DNA from: Paraburkholderia antibiotica
GTDB lineage: Bacteria > Pseudomonadota > Gammaproteobacteria > Burkholderiales > Burkholderiaceae
Length of the DNA stretch: 64,000 nucleotides
Assembly: GCF_012927125.1 (NCBI RefSeq)
Contig: NZ_JABBFZ010000002.1
Span: 558,001 to 622,000 of the forward strand
Reading direction: 5' to 3'
Position 1 is the stretch's first letter. Each line of letters starts with the position of its first letter. The notes under the pieces were generated by a model. The model was given only the letters and a program-made list of their open reading frames with translations. It ran no database searches and had not been told where the DNA came from. Shown one piece after another: positions 1 to 8,390 of this stretch. The position numbers and the translations under genes were made by a program.

Positions 1-441
1 GCGCGCGAGTCGGATGCGCGCGTGCTGATCTTCAGCGCGCACGAGGAATCGATCTTCGTGCGCCGCGCGCTCGACGCCGGCGCGCTCGGCTACGTGACCA
101 AGGCGAGCGCGCCCGATGTGCTGGTCGAAGCGGTACGCGCGATCGCGCGGCGCGGCGGCTATCTGAGCCCCGACATTTCGCAGACGCTGGCGCTGCGCAC
201 CGCGTTCAACGAAGGGCCGCCGGGACGTCAACTGTCGGCGCGCGAATTCGAGGTATTGCGGCTGCTCGTGCAGGGCTACACGCTGCCGAACATCGCCGAG
301 AAACTCGGCCTCAGCCAGAAGACCGTGGCCAATCATCAGTCGGTGATCCGGCAGAAATTCGGCGCCGACAACGGCGTGCAGCTCGCGCAGATGGCAAGCC
401 GCCTCGGCCTTCAGTTCACGGGTTCGGTCAGTCCCGCGTGA
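1..441 (+). CDS. LuxR/NarL-family response regulator, 5'-truncated
   Basis: Only the C-terminal part is in the window; the frame is open from base 1, so the true start lies to the left. What remains is the end of a receiver domain (an IFSAH strand, then the conserved lysine in YVTKAS) followed by a LuxR-type helix-turn-helix of about 60 residues beginning LSAREFEVLRLL, with the recognition-helix region LSQKTVANH. Members of this family bind DNA as dimers after phosphorylation by a HisKA_3 kinase. Its stop overlaps by about 30 bp, tail to tail, the end of the kinase gene on the other strand, so the two are probably partners. LuxR-type regulators commonly control PQQ-dehydrogenase regulons in Pseudomonas; that this one controls the adjacent quinoprotein cluster is inference. 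Confidence 0.9.
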   Translation, partial: ARESDARVLIFSAHEESIFVRRALDAGALGYVTKASAPDVLVEAVRAIARRGGYLSPDISQTLALRTAFNEGPPGRQLSAREFEVLRLLVQGYTLPNIAEKLGLSQKTVANHQSVIRQKFGADNGVQLAQMASRLGLQFTGSVSPA

Positions 442-1427
442 GCGGGCACGCGCGCGCAGAACAGAAAGCCGCGCCGCGGCTCACTCGCCACGTGAAATTC
501 GCCGCCGAGCGCTTCGACGCGCTCGCGCATGCCGATCAGCCCGAGCCCTGTGCGCGGCTTCGTCAGATCGGTGCCGGGGCCGTCGTCGGCCATCGTCACG
601 ACGATTTCGTCGATCGGCACGGCGGCGCCCGCCGCACTCCCCGGCGTTTCGCGCGGCGCGCGTACCATGAATAGCTCGACGCGCGAGCGTCGCGCGTACT
701 TCGACACGTTGGTCAACCCTTCCTGCACGAGCCGGTAGAGCGTGATGTTCAGCGCGTCGCTCAGATCGCTGAAATCCCCTTCGATGGTCAACGAAAACGA
801 CGCGTCGGGCAGCCGCTCGCGCCAGCCATCGACGCAATGTTCGAGCGCGCTCGGCAGGCCGAACTCGTCGAGACCGATCGGCCGCAGACGGCGGATCATG
901 TCGCCGATCTCGCGGTAGACGTGGCTCGCGCTCTGCATCAGCCCGAGCGAAATGCGGTGGATCTCCGGCTCGTGGCCGTTCGACAGATCGCGGATGCGCG
1001 CGGCGTCGAGCGAGATCGCATTCAGGTATTGGCCGAGTTCGTCGTGCAGTTCGCGCGCCATATGACGGCGCTCCAGTTCCTGGGCCTGCAACGCCTGGCT
1101 GGCGAGACGCCGGTTGTCGGCGAGCAGCCGTTCGGCCTCCTCTTCGAGCAGACGACGATGACGAACTTCTCGGCGCGCGTCGCGGTAGCGCCGCCACGCG
1201 AACCACGCGAGCCCGATCGACAGCACGAACAGCGTGCCCGGTAATTCGTCGAGCTGGAAGCGCTCCATGCCGCGCGTGAAGCGATAGGCCTTTTCGCTGA
1301 GATCGAAGCTCGCGCCGAGCAGCGCCGCGAGCACCGTCACCGCGGCGACCCATGCGAGATCGCGCCGCACCGTCGACTGCGGCGGCGGACTGCCAGCGGA
1401 GGAGGAGCTGAGCGGATCGCTTGACAT
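411..1427 (-). CDS. NarX/UhpB-type sensor histidine kinase (HisKA_3)
   Basis: A 338-residue membrane kinase. Two hydrophobic segments near residues 24-42 and 62-79 enclose only about 20 residues, so there is no large periplasmic sensor. A short helical linker follows, then the HisKA_3 box ARELHDELGQ with the phospho-acceptor His128, and a HATPase_c domain with an N-box-like LVQEGLTNVSKYA and G-boxes DDGPG and GLGLIGMRERV. It would autophosphorylate and pass phosphate to a LuxR-type regulator; the convergent regulator at the left edge is the obvious partner. With so little periplasmic sequence, the signal may be sensed in the membrane or through another protein. The transmitter domains are clear; the signal is unknown. 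Confidence 0.92.
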   Translation of the reverse strand: MSSDPLSSSSAGSPPPQSTVRRDLAWVAAVTVLAALLGASFDLSEKAYRFTRGMERFQLDELPGTLFVLSIGLAWFAWRRYRDARREVRHRRLLEEEAERLLADNRRLASQALQAQELERRHMARELHDELGQYLNAISLDAARIRDLSNGHEPEIHRISLGLMQSASHVYREIGDMIRRLRPIGLDEFGLPSALEHCVDGWRERLPDASFSLTIEGDFSDLSDALNITLYRLVQEGLTNVSKYARRSRVELFMVRAPRETPGSAAGAAVPIDEIVVTMADDGPGTDLTKPRTGLGLIGMRERVEALGGEFHVASEPRRGFLFCARVPAHAGLTEPVN

Positions 1428-1482
1428 GACGTGTGCATTCTAACCATCGCCGGCGCGCGCAGCGGATTTTTGCGCGGCTTTT

Positions 1483-1517
1483 GGGAGCGATTCCCAGGCA
1501 GATCGGGAAAAGCTCCC
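1483..1517 (+). promoter_or_regulatory. Two GGGA-N5-TCCC inverted repeats upstream of the TonB receptor
   Basis: GGGAGCGATTCCC at 1483-1495 and GGGAAAAGCTCCC at 1505-1517 both fit GGGA-N5-TCCC. Their starts are 22 bp apart, about two helical turns, so dimers bound there would sit on one DNA face. They lie about 100-130 bp before the receptor start. A third copy is in the beta-propeller/tonB intergenic region at 5290-5302. The pair could also fold as a hairpin (GGGAGC with GCTCCC). A 9-bp direct repeat, GCGCGGCTT, flanks the pair at 1472 and 1518. An operator role is inferred from placement only. Confidence 0.5.
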
Positions 1518-1612
1518 GCGCGGCTTACAGACGCCTATGCGAAGCTTTACACAGACTTCAGAAAAAAGGCGCGACACGCGCACCGATAAAAGCCGGCCAG
1601 GAGACAAAAACG

Positions 1613-4027
1613 ATGAGCATGCGATCCCAGCCACGCCGCAAACACCGCTTCCCGCGGCGCGCCGGCCTCTCCCTCTGTGTCAGCAGCGCGCTGGCCGCCC
1701 TGTCCGCGAATGCGTGGGCGCAGGCCGAGCCGGCGGTCGCGGCGTCGGCATCGGCACCCGCTGCTGCGCGTGCCGAAGCGGCCGCAGCGGCGGCGCCCGC
1801 GGCATCCGGCGATGCAAACGACAAGGCCGGCAGCAACGCCGCCGCCGACACGACGCCGACCACCACGCTCGCGCCGATCGTCGTGGTCGGCACCACGCCG
1901 CTGCTCGGCATCGGCACGCCGCTCTCGCAGGTGCCGGCCAACGTGCAGACGGTGCGCGCCGCCGATCTGCAACTGCAACGACGCCAGACGCTCAGCGACT
2001 ACCTCGCGGCGAACCTGCCGAGCGTCAATATCGCCGACGCGCAAGGCAACCCGTATCAGATGAACCTGACCTATCGCGGCTTCACCGCGTCGCCGCTGCT
2101 CGGCACGCCGCAGGGGCTGTCGGTGTTCGTCGACGGCGTGCGTGTGAACGAGCCGTTCGGCGACGTCGTCAACTGGGACCTGCTGCCGCAACAGGCGATC
2201 GACACGATCCAGATCATCCCCGGCTCGAATCCGACCTACGGCTTCAACACGCTCGGCGGCGCCATCTCGATCACGACGAAAAACGGCAAGGACAACCCGG
2301 TCGGCGAAGCGGAGATCAGCGGCGGCTCGTGGGGCCGCAAATCCGCACAGATCGAACAGGGCGGTACGATCGGCCAGAACCTCGACTACTACTTCACCGC
2401 CAACGCCGCCAACGACAACGGCTGGGCCGAGCAGAACGAAAGCCGCATCCGCCAGGTGTTCGGCAAGCTGCGCTATACCGACGCCGACACCACGCTGTCG
2501 CTGTCGGCCGGTGGCGCGGACAACGATCTGCACGGCACGCAGACGATTCCGCGCTCGTTTCTTGGCAACCCTAAGCAACCGTACACGTATCCCGACCAGA
2601 ACCAGAACAGCGTCGGCTATGTGACGCTGTCGGGCGACCATTACTTCAACGACCACGTCGAGCTGAGCGGCAACGCGTACTACCGGCACTTCCGCAACAC
2701 CAACACCAGCAGCAACGTCAACGACGACTACGGCACGATCGAGGACGACGGCGACGTCAACACGCTGCAGGCCACCAACGAACGCTCGGTCGTCACCACC
2801 GACAGCTACGGCGCGAGCCTGCAACTGACGCTGCTCGGCCAGCTCGGCGGCATGAAGAACCAGTTGATCGCCGGCGTGGCGGTCGACGCCGCCAGGTCGA
2901 GCTTCAAGCAGTCGTCGCAGGACGCGGCATTCACCGATTCGCGCGCGACGATCGGCATCGGCGATTTCGAGCAGCAGACCTACGCGAAGACGCACAACAC
3001 CAACTACGGCATCTATCTGTCGGACACGCTGTCGCTGACGCCGCACTGGTCGCTGACGCTCGCCGGCCGCTACAACTGGGCCGAGGCGACGATCGGCGAT
3101 GAGACCGGCACGCAGCCGCAACTCGACGGCCACCACACGTTCTCGCGCTTCAACCCGGCAATCGGCATCAACTGGAATCCGACGCCGGCGCTGACCGCGT
3201 ACGCGACCTACAACGAGGGCATGCGCTCGCCGACCGCGATCGAGCTGGCCTGTGCCGATCCGAACGCGCCCTGTTCGCTGCCGAACGACTTCATCTCCGA
3301 TCCGCCGTTGAAGCCGGTGATCTCGAAGACCTATGAAATCGGCGCGCGCGGCAAGCTCGGCGGCAACACGACTTGGAGCGCCGCCGCCTACAGCACGACG
3401 CTCGACGACGACATCCAGTTCATCAGCAGCAACGGCGCGGGCAGTTCGCAGGGCTTTTTCCAGAACGTCGGCCGCACGCGCCGCCAGGGGGTCGAGCTGG
3501 CCGGGCAGACGAAGTACGGCCCGCTCACCGTGACCGGCAGCTATAGCTACGTCGACGCGACCTACCGCTCGACGTGGACCGAAAGCAGCCCGAGCAATTC
3601 GCGCGCCGACGCGGACGGCAACATCACCGTGAATTCGGGCAATCACATTCCGGGCATTCCCGCGACGACGGTCAAGCTGCGGCTCGACTACGCGGCCACC
3701 CCGAAATGGCGGATCGGCACCAACCTCACATGGCGCGGCAGCGTCTACGCACAGGGCGACGAAAACAACCAGGACGTGAACGGCCGGATCTCCGGCTATC
3801 TGCTGATCGACATGGACACCGCCTACCAGGTGACGAAGCAGTTGCAGGTGTTCGCGTCGGTGACGAACCTGCTCGACAAGCGCTATGCGAGCTTCGGCGC
3901 GCTCGGGCAGAACTTCTTCACCGGACCGAACAACACCTTCGACGGCGCGAATCCGGTCAACGAGCAGTTCGTCGGGCCAGGCGCGCCGCGCGGGTTCTGG
4001 GTGGGGATGCGGTATGCGTGGAAGTAG
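1613..4027 (+). CDS. TonB-dependent outer-membrane receptor of the quinoprotein cluster
   Basis: An 804-residue receptor. The ATG at 1613 is preceded by CAGGAGA and starts a classic signal peptide (arginine-rich n-region, then a hydrophobic stretch ending AWA-QA); the open frame upstream is not needed. After an Ala-rich linker come a plug domain (about residues 90-210, with VFVDGVRVNEPFGDVVNWDLLP and PGSNPTYGFNTLGGAISITTK) and a 22-strand-type barrel ending in the aromatic FWVGMRYAWK. A cysteine pair (CADPNAPC) sits in a predicted extracellular loop. It would import a scarce ligand using TonB energy. No siderophore-specific motif is apparent. Its place beside a beta-propeller, TonB-ExbBD and a PQQ dehydrogenase suggests uptake of a metal or cofactor for that enzyme, possibly a lanthanide chelate; the substrate is inference. 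Confidence 0.9.
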   Translation: MSMRSQPRRKHRFPRRAGLSLCVSSALAALSANAWAQAEPAVAASASAPAAARAEAAAAAAPAASGDANDKAGSNAAADTTPTTTLAPIVVVGTTPLLGIGTPLSQVPANVQTVRAADLQLQRRQTLSDYLAANLPSVNIADAQGNPYQMNLTYRGFTASPLLGTPQGLSVFVDGVRVNEPFGDVVNWDLLPQQAIDTIQIIPGSNPTYGFNTLGGAISITTKNGKDNPVGEAEISGGSWGRKSAQIEQGGTIGQNLDYYFTANAANDNGWAEQNESRIRQVFGKLRYTDADTTLSLSAGGADNDLHGTQTIPRSFLGNPKQPYTYPDQNQNSVGYVTLSGDHYFNDHVELSGNAYYRHFRNTNTSSNVNDDYGTIEDDGDVNTLQATNERSVVTTDSYGASLQLTLLGQLGGMKNQLIAGVAVDAARSSFKQSSQDAAFTDSRATIGIGDFEQQTYAKTHNTNYGIYLSDTLSLTPHWSLTLAGRYNWAEATIGDETGTQPQLDGHHTFSRFNPAIGINWNPTPALTAYATYNEGMRSPTAIELACADPNAPCSLPNDFISDPPLKPVISKTYEIGARGKLGGNTTWSAAAYSTTLDDDIQFISSNGAGSSQGFFQNVGRTRRQGVELAGQTKYGPLTVTGSYSYVDATYRSTWTESSPSNSRADADGNITVNSGNHIPGIPATTVKLRLDYAATPKWRIGTNLTWRGSVYAQGDENNQDVNGRISGYLLIDMDTAYQVTKQLQVFASVTNLLDKRYASFGALGQNFFTGPNNTFDGANPVNEQFVGPGAPRGFWVGMRYAWK

Positions 4028-4075
4028 CGGCGGGGAGTGGCACGCGCCCGCCCAATGCGCGTGTCAATCCACCCG

Positions 4076-5194
4076 TCAACGCGACTCGATCGAACCGTCG
4101 CTATGTGGATACGTGACGATGCCCCACGCGAGCGGCAACTCGCCGATCTGCTTGATCGGCTGATAACTCTTCGCGTCGAGCACGTAGACCGCGTCGGAAC
4201 GGCCGCACGCGACCATCAGCTTCGAGCCGTCCGGCGTGAAGCTGAAGTGCCAGCAGCGCTGCCCGACCGGCACATCGGCGACGTGCTCGTAGGTGTGGCC
4301 GTCGAACACCTGCACCGCCTTGTCGCGCGCGGCGGCGACGAATAGCCGGTTGCCGTCCGGGCCGAACGCGACGCCATACGGGCCGAGTTTGGTATCGACG
4401 GTCTTGACGACGTCGAACGTGTGCGCGTCGATCACGACGAACTTGCTGAGCGACTCCAGCGTGACCACGTAGTGCTTGCCGTCGGGCGACAGGCGAATGC
4501 CGCGCGGCCGGCCGCCGGGCGCGAGCTTGATCGTGCGGATCGGCGCGCCGGTGCGGGCGTGATAGACCGACACCGTGTCGTCGCCTTCGTTGGTGACGAG
4601 CATCGTCTGGCCGTCGCGCGAAAATTCGATGCCCTCGGTTTCGTGGCCGCTCGTCACCGAGCGCACCACGCGCCAGTCCTTCATATCGACGATTGCGATT
4701 TCGGCCGGCGGCTTGTTGGTGTCGTCGTCATCGGCGCCGGGTTTGCCGCCCGCCTTGCCATCCGGTTTGCCGTCGGGCTTGCCACCGGGTTTAGCTCCCG
4801 GCGGCCCGCCATCTTCGCCGGGCTCGTAGGTCACGTACGCGTAGCCGTTGTGCACGCGCACATACTCGGGGTTCTTGCCGATCTTCACGCGTTTGACGAC
4901 CTTGCCGGTGGCCGTATCGATCACCGCGAGATCGCTCGTGTTCTTGTTCGCGACCAACAGACGCGTACCGTCCGCGTTCAGGCTCAGGCCGCGTGGGCCG
5001 TCCGCGCCGACCGGAAAGGTCTGTGCGAGCGTCATCTGATCGAGGTCGATCACGCCGACGCCGGCCTTCTCGCTCGTCACGTAGGCGAGCGGGGTCGCAG
5101 CGACGGCGTGCGCGGCGCTCGCCGCCAGCACGAGCGCGCCGGCCAGCGCGAGGGAACGGCGAGGGGTCCAGGTGGGAATCCGTGTCTCCAGCAT
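4076..5194 (-). CDS. Secreted YncE-like beta-propeller protein of PQQ clusters
   Basis: A 372-residue protein with a signal peptide (about residues 1-32, ending AHAVAA) and repeated 40-residue blades of the YVTSEKAGVGVIDLDQ / PRGLSLNADGTRLLVANKNTSDLAVIDTATGKVV type, i.e. a YVTN/NHL seven-bladed propeller. It resembles the family called PQQ-dependent catabolism-associated beta-propeller. Between blades, residues 125-163 form a low-complexity Gly/Pro/Lys/Asp insert of KPGGKPDGK-type repeats ending in four aspartates. It would act in the periplasm; partner and ligand are unknown. The start at 5194 is chosen because the signal peptide begins there. It ends about 50 bp from the end of the TonB receptor and diverges from tonB. 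Confidence 0.85.
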   Translation of the reverse strand: MLETRIPTWTPRRSLALAGALVLAASAAHAVAATPLAYVTSEKAGVGVIDLDQMTLAQTFPVGADGPRGLSLNADGTRLLVANKNTSDLAVIDTATGKVVKRVKIGKNPEYVRVHNGYAYVTYEPGEDGGPPGAKPGGKPDGKPDGKAGGKPGADDDDTNKPPAEIAIVDMKDWRVVRSVTSGHETEGIEFSRDGQTMLVTNEGDDTVSVYHARTGAPIRTIKLAPGGRPRGIRLSPDGKHYVVTLESLSKFVVIDAHTFDVVKTVDTKLGPYGVAFGPDGNRLFVAAARDKAVQVFDGHTYEHVADVPVGQRCWHFSFTPDGSKLMVACGRSDAVYVLDAKSYQPIKQIGELPLAWGIVTYPHSDGSIESR

Positions 5195-5289
5195 CGTTGT
5201 ACTCCGTGGTGAATGCGCGGCGCCGCGATAATTCGCGGCATCTCCCGAAGGTAGCCCACCGGGCGATTGTTTGACAACGCGCTGCGGGC

Positions 5290-5302
5290 GGGAGAATTTC
5301 CC
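5290..5302. promoter_or_regulatory. GGGA-N5-TCCC site between beta-propeller and tonB genes
   Basis: GGGAGAATTTCCC is a third copy of the inverted repeat found twice before the TonB receptor at 1483-1517. It sits in the 183-bp divergent promoter region, 76 bp before the tonB start and 96 bp before the beta-propeller start, so one bound protein could control both directions. Function is inferred. Confidence 0.45.
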
Positions 5303-5377
5303 GAATTGCGGCGCGCCGGCCGTCGCGGGTTCTAAAAGCGTGGGCAGCGGAGGACAATCAAACCGGAGGTGGCATTG

Positions 5378-6160
5378 ATGCTGCAAGTTGCCATGGCGAG
5401 TCCCGCAAGTCCTACGCATCACGCACGGGTTTATCGGCGCGCGGCATTCGTGCTGGGCGCGGTGATCGCCGCGCATCTGGTGCTGCTGGCCGTCGCGCTC
5501 AGCGCACGCGACCGGATCGTCGAGCGTCCGGTCGAGCCGCGCACGATTACCGCCGTGCTGCTGAGCCCCGAGCCGGAACCCTCGACGCCGGCGCCGGCCG
5601 TTGCGCGTCCCGCGCCGGTTGTGCCCACGCCGCCAGCGGTCACCACCGCGCACCTGCCACCGACACCGCCGGCCGCTCACCCCGCCACGCGCGTGAAGCC
5701 GGCACCGCCACCACCACGTACGCAGGTGGCGCGCAGCGTGGACACGCCCTCGCCACTGCCCACACCTTCGCCAACGATTGCCCCCGCGACGCCGCCGGAA
5801 AACACCGCCGCCGTGCCACAGCCGGCCACACCGTCCACCGCCGCGACGGTCGCGAAACCGGCCGCTTCCGCATCGATCGAACCGAGGAACGTCGCGCACG
5901 TCGACTGCTCGATTCCGAAGCCCGATTACCCTGACATCTCACAGCGACGCGGCGAACACGGCACAGCCGTGGTGCGCTTCGTGGTCGGACTCACCGGCAA
6001 GATCGAAACGGCGCAGTTGCAAAAGAGCAGTGGCTCGACGCGCCTCGACGACGCCGCGCTCGCCGCCGTCCATGCCGGTTCGTGCCGCCCGTACACCGAC
6101 AACGGCACGCCGGTGCGCGCCGCGTATTCGCAGTCGTTCGTGTTCGGCCTGGCCGAGTGA
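5378..6160 (+). CDS. tonB: TonB energy-transducer protein
   Basis: A 260-residue protein with one N-terminal transmembrane helix (about residues 22-41), a long Pro/Ala/Thr-rich periplasmic spacer (about 50-170) and a C-terminal TonB domain (about 175-260) with KPDYPDISQRRGEHGTAVV, typical of the fold that contacts the TonB box of receptors. The ATG at 5378 has GGAGG eight bases upstream; a GTG three codons earlier lies on that ribosome site and is less likely. It is followed 81 bp later by exbB and exbD, making a complete inner-membrane energiser. Location next to a TonB-dependent receptor suggests a dedicated system rather than the housekeeping TonB. Confidence 0.93.
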   Translation: MLQVAMASPASPTHHARVYRRAAFVLGAVIAAHLVLLAVALSARDRIVERPVEPRTITAVLLSPEPEPSTPAPAVARPAPVVPTPPAVTTAHLPPTPPAAHPATRVKPAPPPPRTQVARSVDTPSPLPTPSPTIAPATPPENTAAVPQPATPSTAATVAKPAASASIEPRNVAHVDCSIPKPDYPDISQRRGEHGTAVVRFVVGLTGKIETAQLQKSSGSTRLDDAALAAVHAGSCRPYTDNGTPVRAAYSQSFVFGLAE

Positions 6161-6241
6161 CGCTTTATAACCATGCGGTGAGCAACGCGGCCAGCACCAC
6201 GGCCAACACCAAACAAAGGATTACGTACGAAGGAAACCGCC

Positions 6242-7009
6242 ATGCAACATTACGGACTCGCAAACGTCTGGGCATCCGGCGATCTCGTCACGCGCGGCAT
6301 TCTCGCCGTGCTGGTGATCATGTCGGTCATGTCGTGGACGGTGATGATCGTCAAGCTGTTGCAACTGCTGCGGCTCAGACGCGCGACCCGTCAGCGCGAC
6401 GCGCGCTTCTGGAGCGCGGACCGCTTCGACGACGGCCTGCGCAGCCTCGGCCACCCGGACTCGGACCCGCACGACAACCCGCTGCTCGCGCTCGCGCTGG
6501 CGGGGCATGAAGCGGCGACGCATCATCGGCAGACGCAGCAGCATCTGCACGACCGTATCGACGTGTCCGACTGGATCACGCGCCGCCTGCAGGACACGAT
6601 GGACGAAACCGTCGCGCGTCTGCAAAGCGGGCTCGCGATCCTCGCGTCGATCGGTAGCACCGCGCCGTTCGTCGGGCTGTTCGGCACCGTGTGGGGCATC
6701 TATCACGCGCTGATCGTGATCGGCGAGACCGGCCAGACCACGATCGATCACGTCGCGGGACCGGTCGGCGAATCGCTGATCATGACCGCGTTCGGCCTGT
6801 TCGTCGCGATTCCGGCGGTGCTCGGCTACAACGGACTGACGCGCGCGAACCGGACGATCGTCGCGCGCCTGAAGCGCTTCGCGCACGGCCTGCACGCGTA
6901 CTTCGTGACCGGCTCGCAATTGCCGTCGAGCGCCGGCCCGCAGATGCGCGTGGTGCCGCGCCACGACAAGGCGACGACGAGCCGCGACGGAGACCTCGAA
7001 TGGCAATGA
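6242..7009 (+). CDS. exbB: ExbB / TolQ-type proton-channel subunit
   Basis: A 255-residue MotA/TolQ/ExbB-family membrane protein. Transmembrane segments are seen near residues 18-36 (GILAVLVIMSVMSWTVMIV), around 135-160 (LAILASIGSTAPFVGLFGTVWGIY, the family signature) and around 175-198 (LIMTAFGLFVAIPAVLGYNG). ExbB pentamers with ExbD form the proton channel that energises TonB. An AAGGAAA ribosome site precedes the ATG. The gene overlaps exbD by 10 bp, so translation is likely coupled. Confidence 0.95.
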   Translation: MQHYGLANVWASGDLVTRGILAVLVIMSVMSWTVMIVKLLQLLRLRRATRQRDARFWSADRFDDGLRSLGHPDSDPHDNPLLALALAGHEAATHHRQTQQHLHDRIDVSDWITRRLQDTMDETVARLQSGLAILASIGSTAPFVGLFGTVWGIYHALIVIGETGQTTIDHVAGPVGESLIMTAFGLFVAIPAVLGYNGLTRANRTIVARLKRFAHGLHAYFVTGSQLPSSAGPQMRVVPRHDKATTSRDGDLEWQ

Positions 7010-7422
7010 CACCGTTCTCCGACGACGACGATCAGGGTCTGATGAACGAGATCAACATGACGCCGCTCGTCGACGTGATGCTGGTGCTGCTGATCATCTT
7101 TCTCGTCACGATCCCGGCGATGCAGCACGCGGTCAGGATCGATCTGCCGCACGCGAGCAGCCAGCCGGAAGCGCTTAAACCGGCACACGTCGACGTCGCG
7201 GTGCAGGCCGACGGCTCGGTGCTGTGGGACGGCCAGCCCGTCACCGACGACACCCTGCGCGCGCGCATCGCCCAGGCCGCGCTGGCGACGCCGCAGCCGG
7301 AGCTGCATCTGCGCGCCGATCGCAAGGTGCCGTATGAGCGGGTGGCGCTCGTGATGTCGGCCGCGCAAAGCGGCGGGCTGACGAAGATCGGCTTCGTGAC
7401 CGATCCGCAGCGGAGCAGATGA
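7000..7422 (+). CDS. exbD: ExbD / TolR-type subunit
   Basis: A 140-residue protein with a short cytoplasmic N-terminus (FSDDDDQGLMNEINMTPLVDV), one transmembrane helix (about residues 23-41) bearing the essential proton-carrying Asp25, and a small periplasmic domain. ExbD dimers sit within the ExbB pentamer and couple proton flow to TonB. GGAGA at 6989-6993 favours the ATG at 7000, which overlaps the exbB stop; a second ATG at 7006 would make an ATGA overlap. The gene ends the tonB-exbB-exbD unit; 137 bp separate it from the HAD genes. Confidence 0.95.
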   Translation: MAMTPFSDDDDQGLMNEINMTPLVDVMLVLLIIFLVTIPAMQHAVRIDLPHASSQPEALKPAHVDVAVQADGSVLWDGQPVTDDTLRARIAQAALATPQPELHLRADRKVPYERVALVMSAAQSGGLTKIGFVTDPQRSR

Positions 7423-7559
7423 CGCGGCGCGCAAGCATGGGAACGAACACATAAAGACCGCCTTATCGGCGGCAAAAGAATCTCTGAATTTCAATCGACC
7501 GACGGCTCCGCTATCGTGATGCGTGTCTGTACCGCCTATCGCCTCACGAGGACCGCACG

Positions 7560-8390
7560 ATGCAAGCCCTTATCTTCGACGTCGACGGCACGCTCGCCGA
7601 CACCGAGACCGCCCATCTGCACGCGTTCAACGCCGCGTTCGCGGAAGCCGGCCTCGACTGGTGCTGGGACGAAACGCTCTACGCGCGCCTGCTGAAAGTA
7701 GCGGGCGGCAAGGAGCGCCTGCGGCACTACTGGCGCACGATCGAGCGCGAGGAAGCCGAGGGGCCGCAAGCGCGCGAGGCGGTCGAAGCGCTGCATGCGC
7801 TGAAAACGCGCCACTACACCGAGCGGATGCGCGACAACGGCGTACCGCTGCGTCCCGGCATCGCGCGTTTGATCGACGAAGCCAACGAGGCCGGCATCCG
7901 CGTCGCAATCGCGACGACCACCACGCCGGCCAATCTCGACGCGCTGCTGCATACGCATTTCGGCGCGGACTGGCGCAGCCGCTTCACGGCGATCGGCGAC
8001 GCCGGCACCACGCCGGCGAAGAAGCCCGCCCCCGACGTCTATCACCATGTGCTCGAACGGCTCGGTTTGCAGGCCGCCGCCTGCCTCGCCGTCGAAGACT
8101 CCGCCAACGGCTTGCAGGCAGCGCGCGCCGCGCGCGTGCCGACCATCGTCACGCCATCGCCATTCACCGCGCACGACGACTTCGATGGCGCGCTCGCGGT
8201 GCTGCCGCATTTCGGCGATCCCCACACGCCGCTCGGCGAAACGGTGCGCGGCGAACGGTATCGCTGGATCGATCTGGCGACGCTGCGGCGCTGGCATGGC
8301 GACGCCGCGCGTTACGGCGAGCCCGTCGCGCGGAGCGTGCCGAACGCCGTAAAGGCCAACGCGGCACGTGCCGACGCGAGCGCATCATGA
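7560..8390 (+). CDS. HAD-superfamily sugar-phosphate phosphatase, CbbY-like
   Basis: A 276-residue HAD hydrolase, subfamily IA. Motif [10 protein letters not shown] (Asp7, Asp9) is at the N-terminus, motif II is [12 protein letters not shown], the motif III lysine lies in KKPAPDVY, and motif IV is [14 protein letters not shown]. This pattern fits the CbbY/beta-phosphoglucomutase-like group; CbbY proteins dephosphorylate xylulose-1,5-bisphosphate, a Rubisco inhibitor. No Rubisco genes are in view, so the substrate is open. The C-terminal 40 residues are an Ala-rich extension. The stop overlaps the start of the next phosphatase gene (ATGA), so the two are co-translated. Confidence 0.85.
   Translation: MQALIFDVDGTLADTETAHLHAFNAAFAEAGLDWCWDETLYARLLKVAGGKERLRHYWRTIEREEAEGPQAREAVEALHALKTRHYTERMRDNGVPLRPGIARLIDEANEAGIRVAIATTTTPANLDALLHTHFGADWRSRFTAIGDAGTTPAKKPAPDVYHHVLERLGLQAAACLAVEDSANGLQAARAARVPTIVTPSPFTAHDDFDGALAVLPHFGDPHTPLGETVRGERYRWIDLATLRRWHGDAARYGEPVARSVPNAVKANAARADASAS

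Noticed and set aside
1547..3646. A 699-codon minus-strand frame opposite the TonB receptor
   Set aside because: Arg/Val/Ala-rich shadow of a strongly supported gene, typical of GC-rich DNA.
7455..7475. CCGCC-TTATC-GGCGG hairpin after exbD
   Set aside because: Only 5 bp in the stem and no T-run on the plus strand; not called a terminator.
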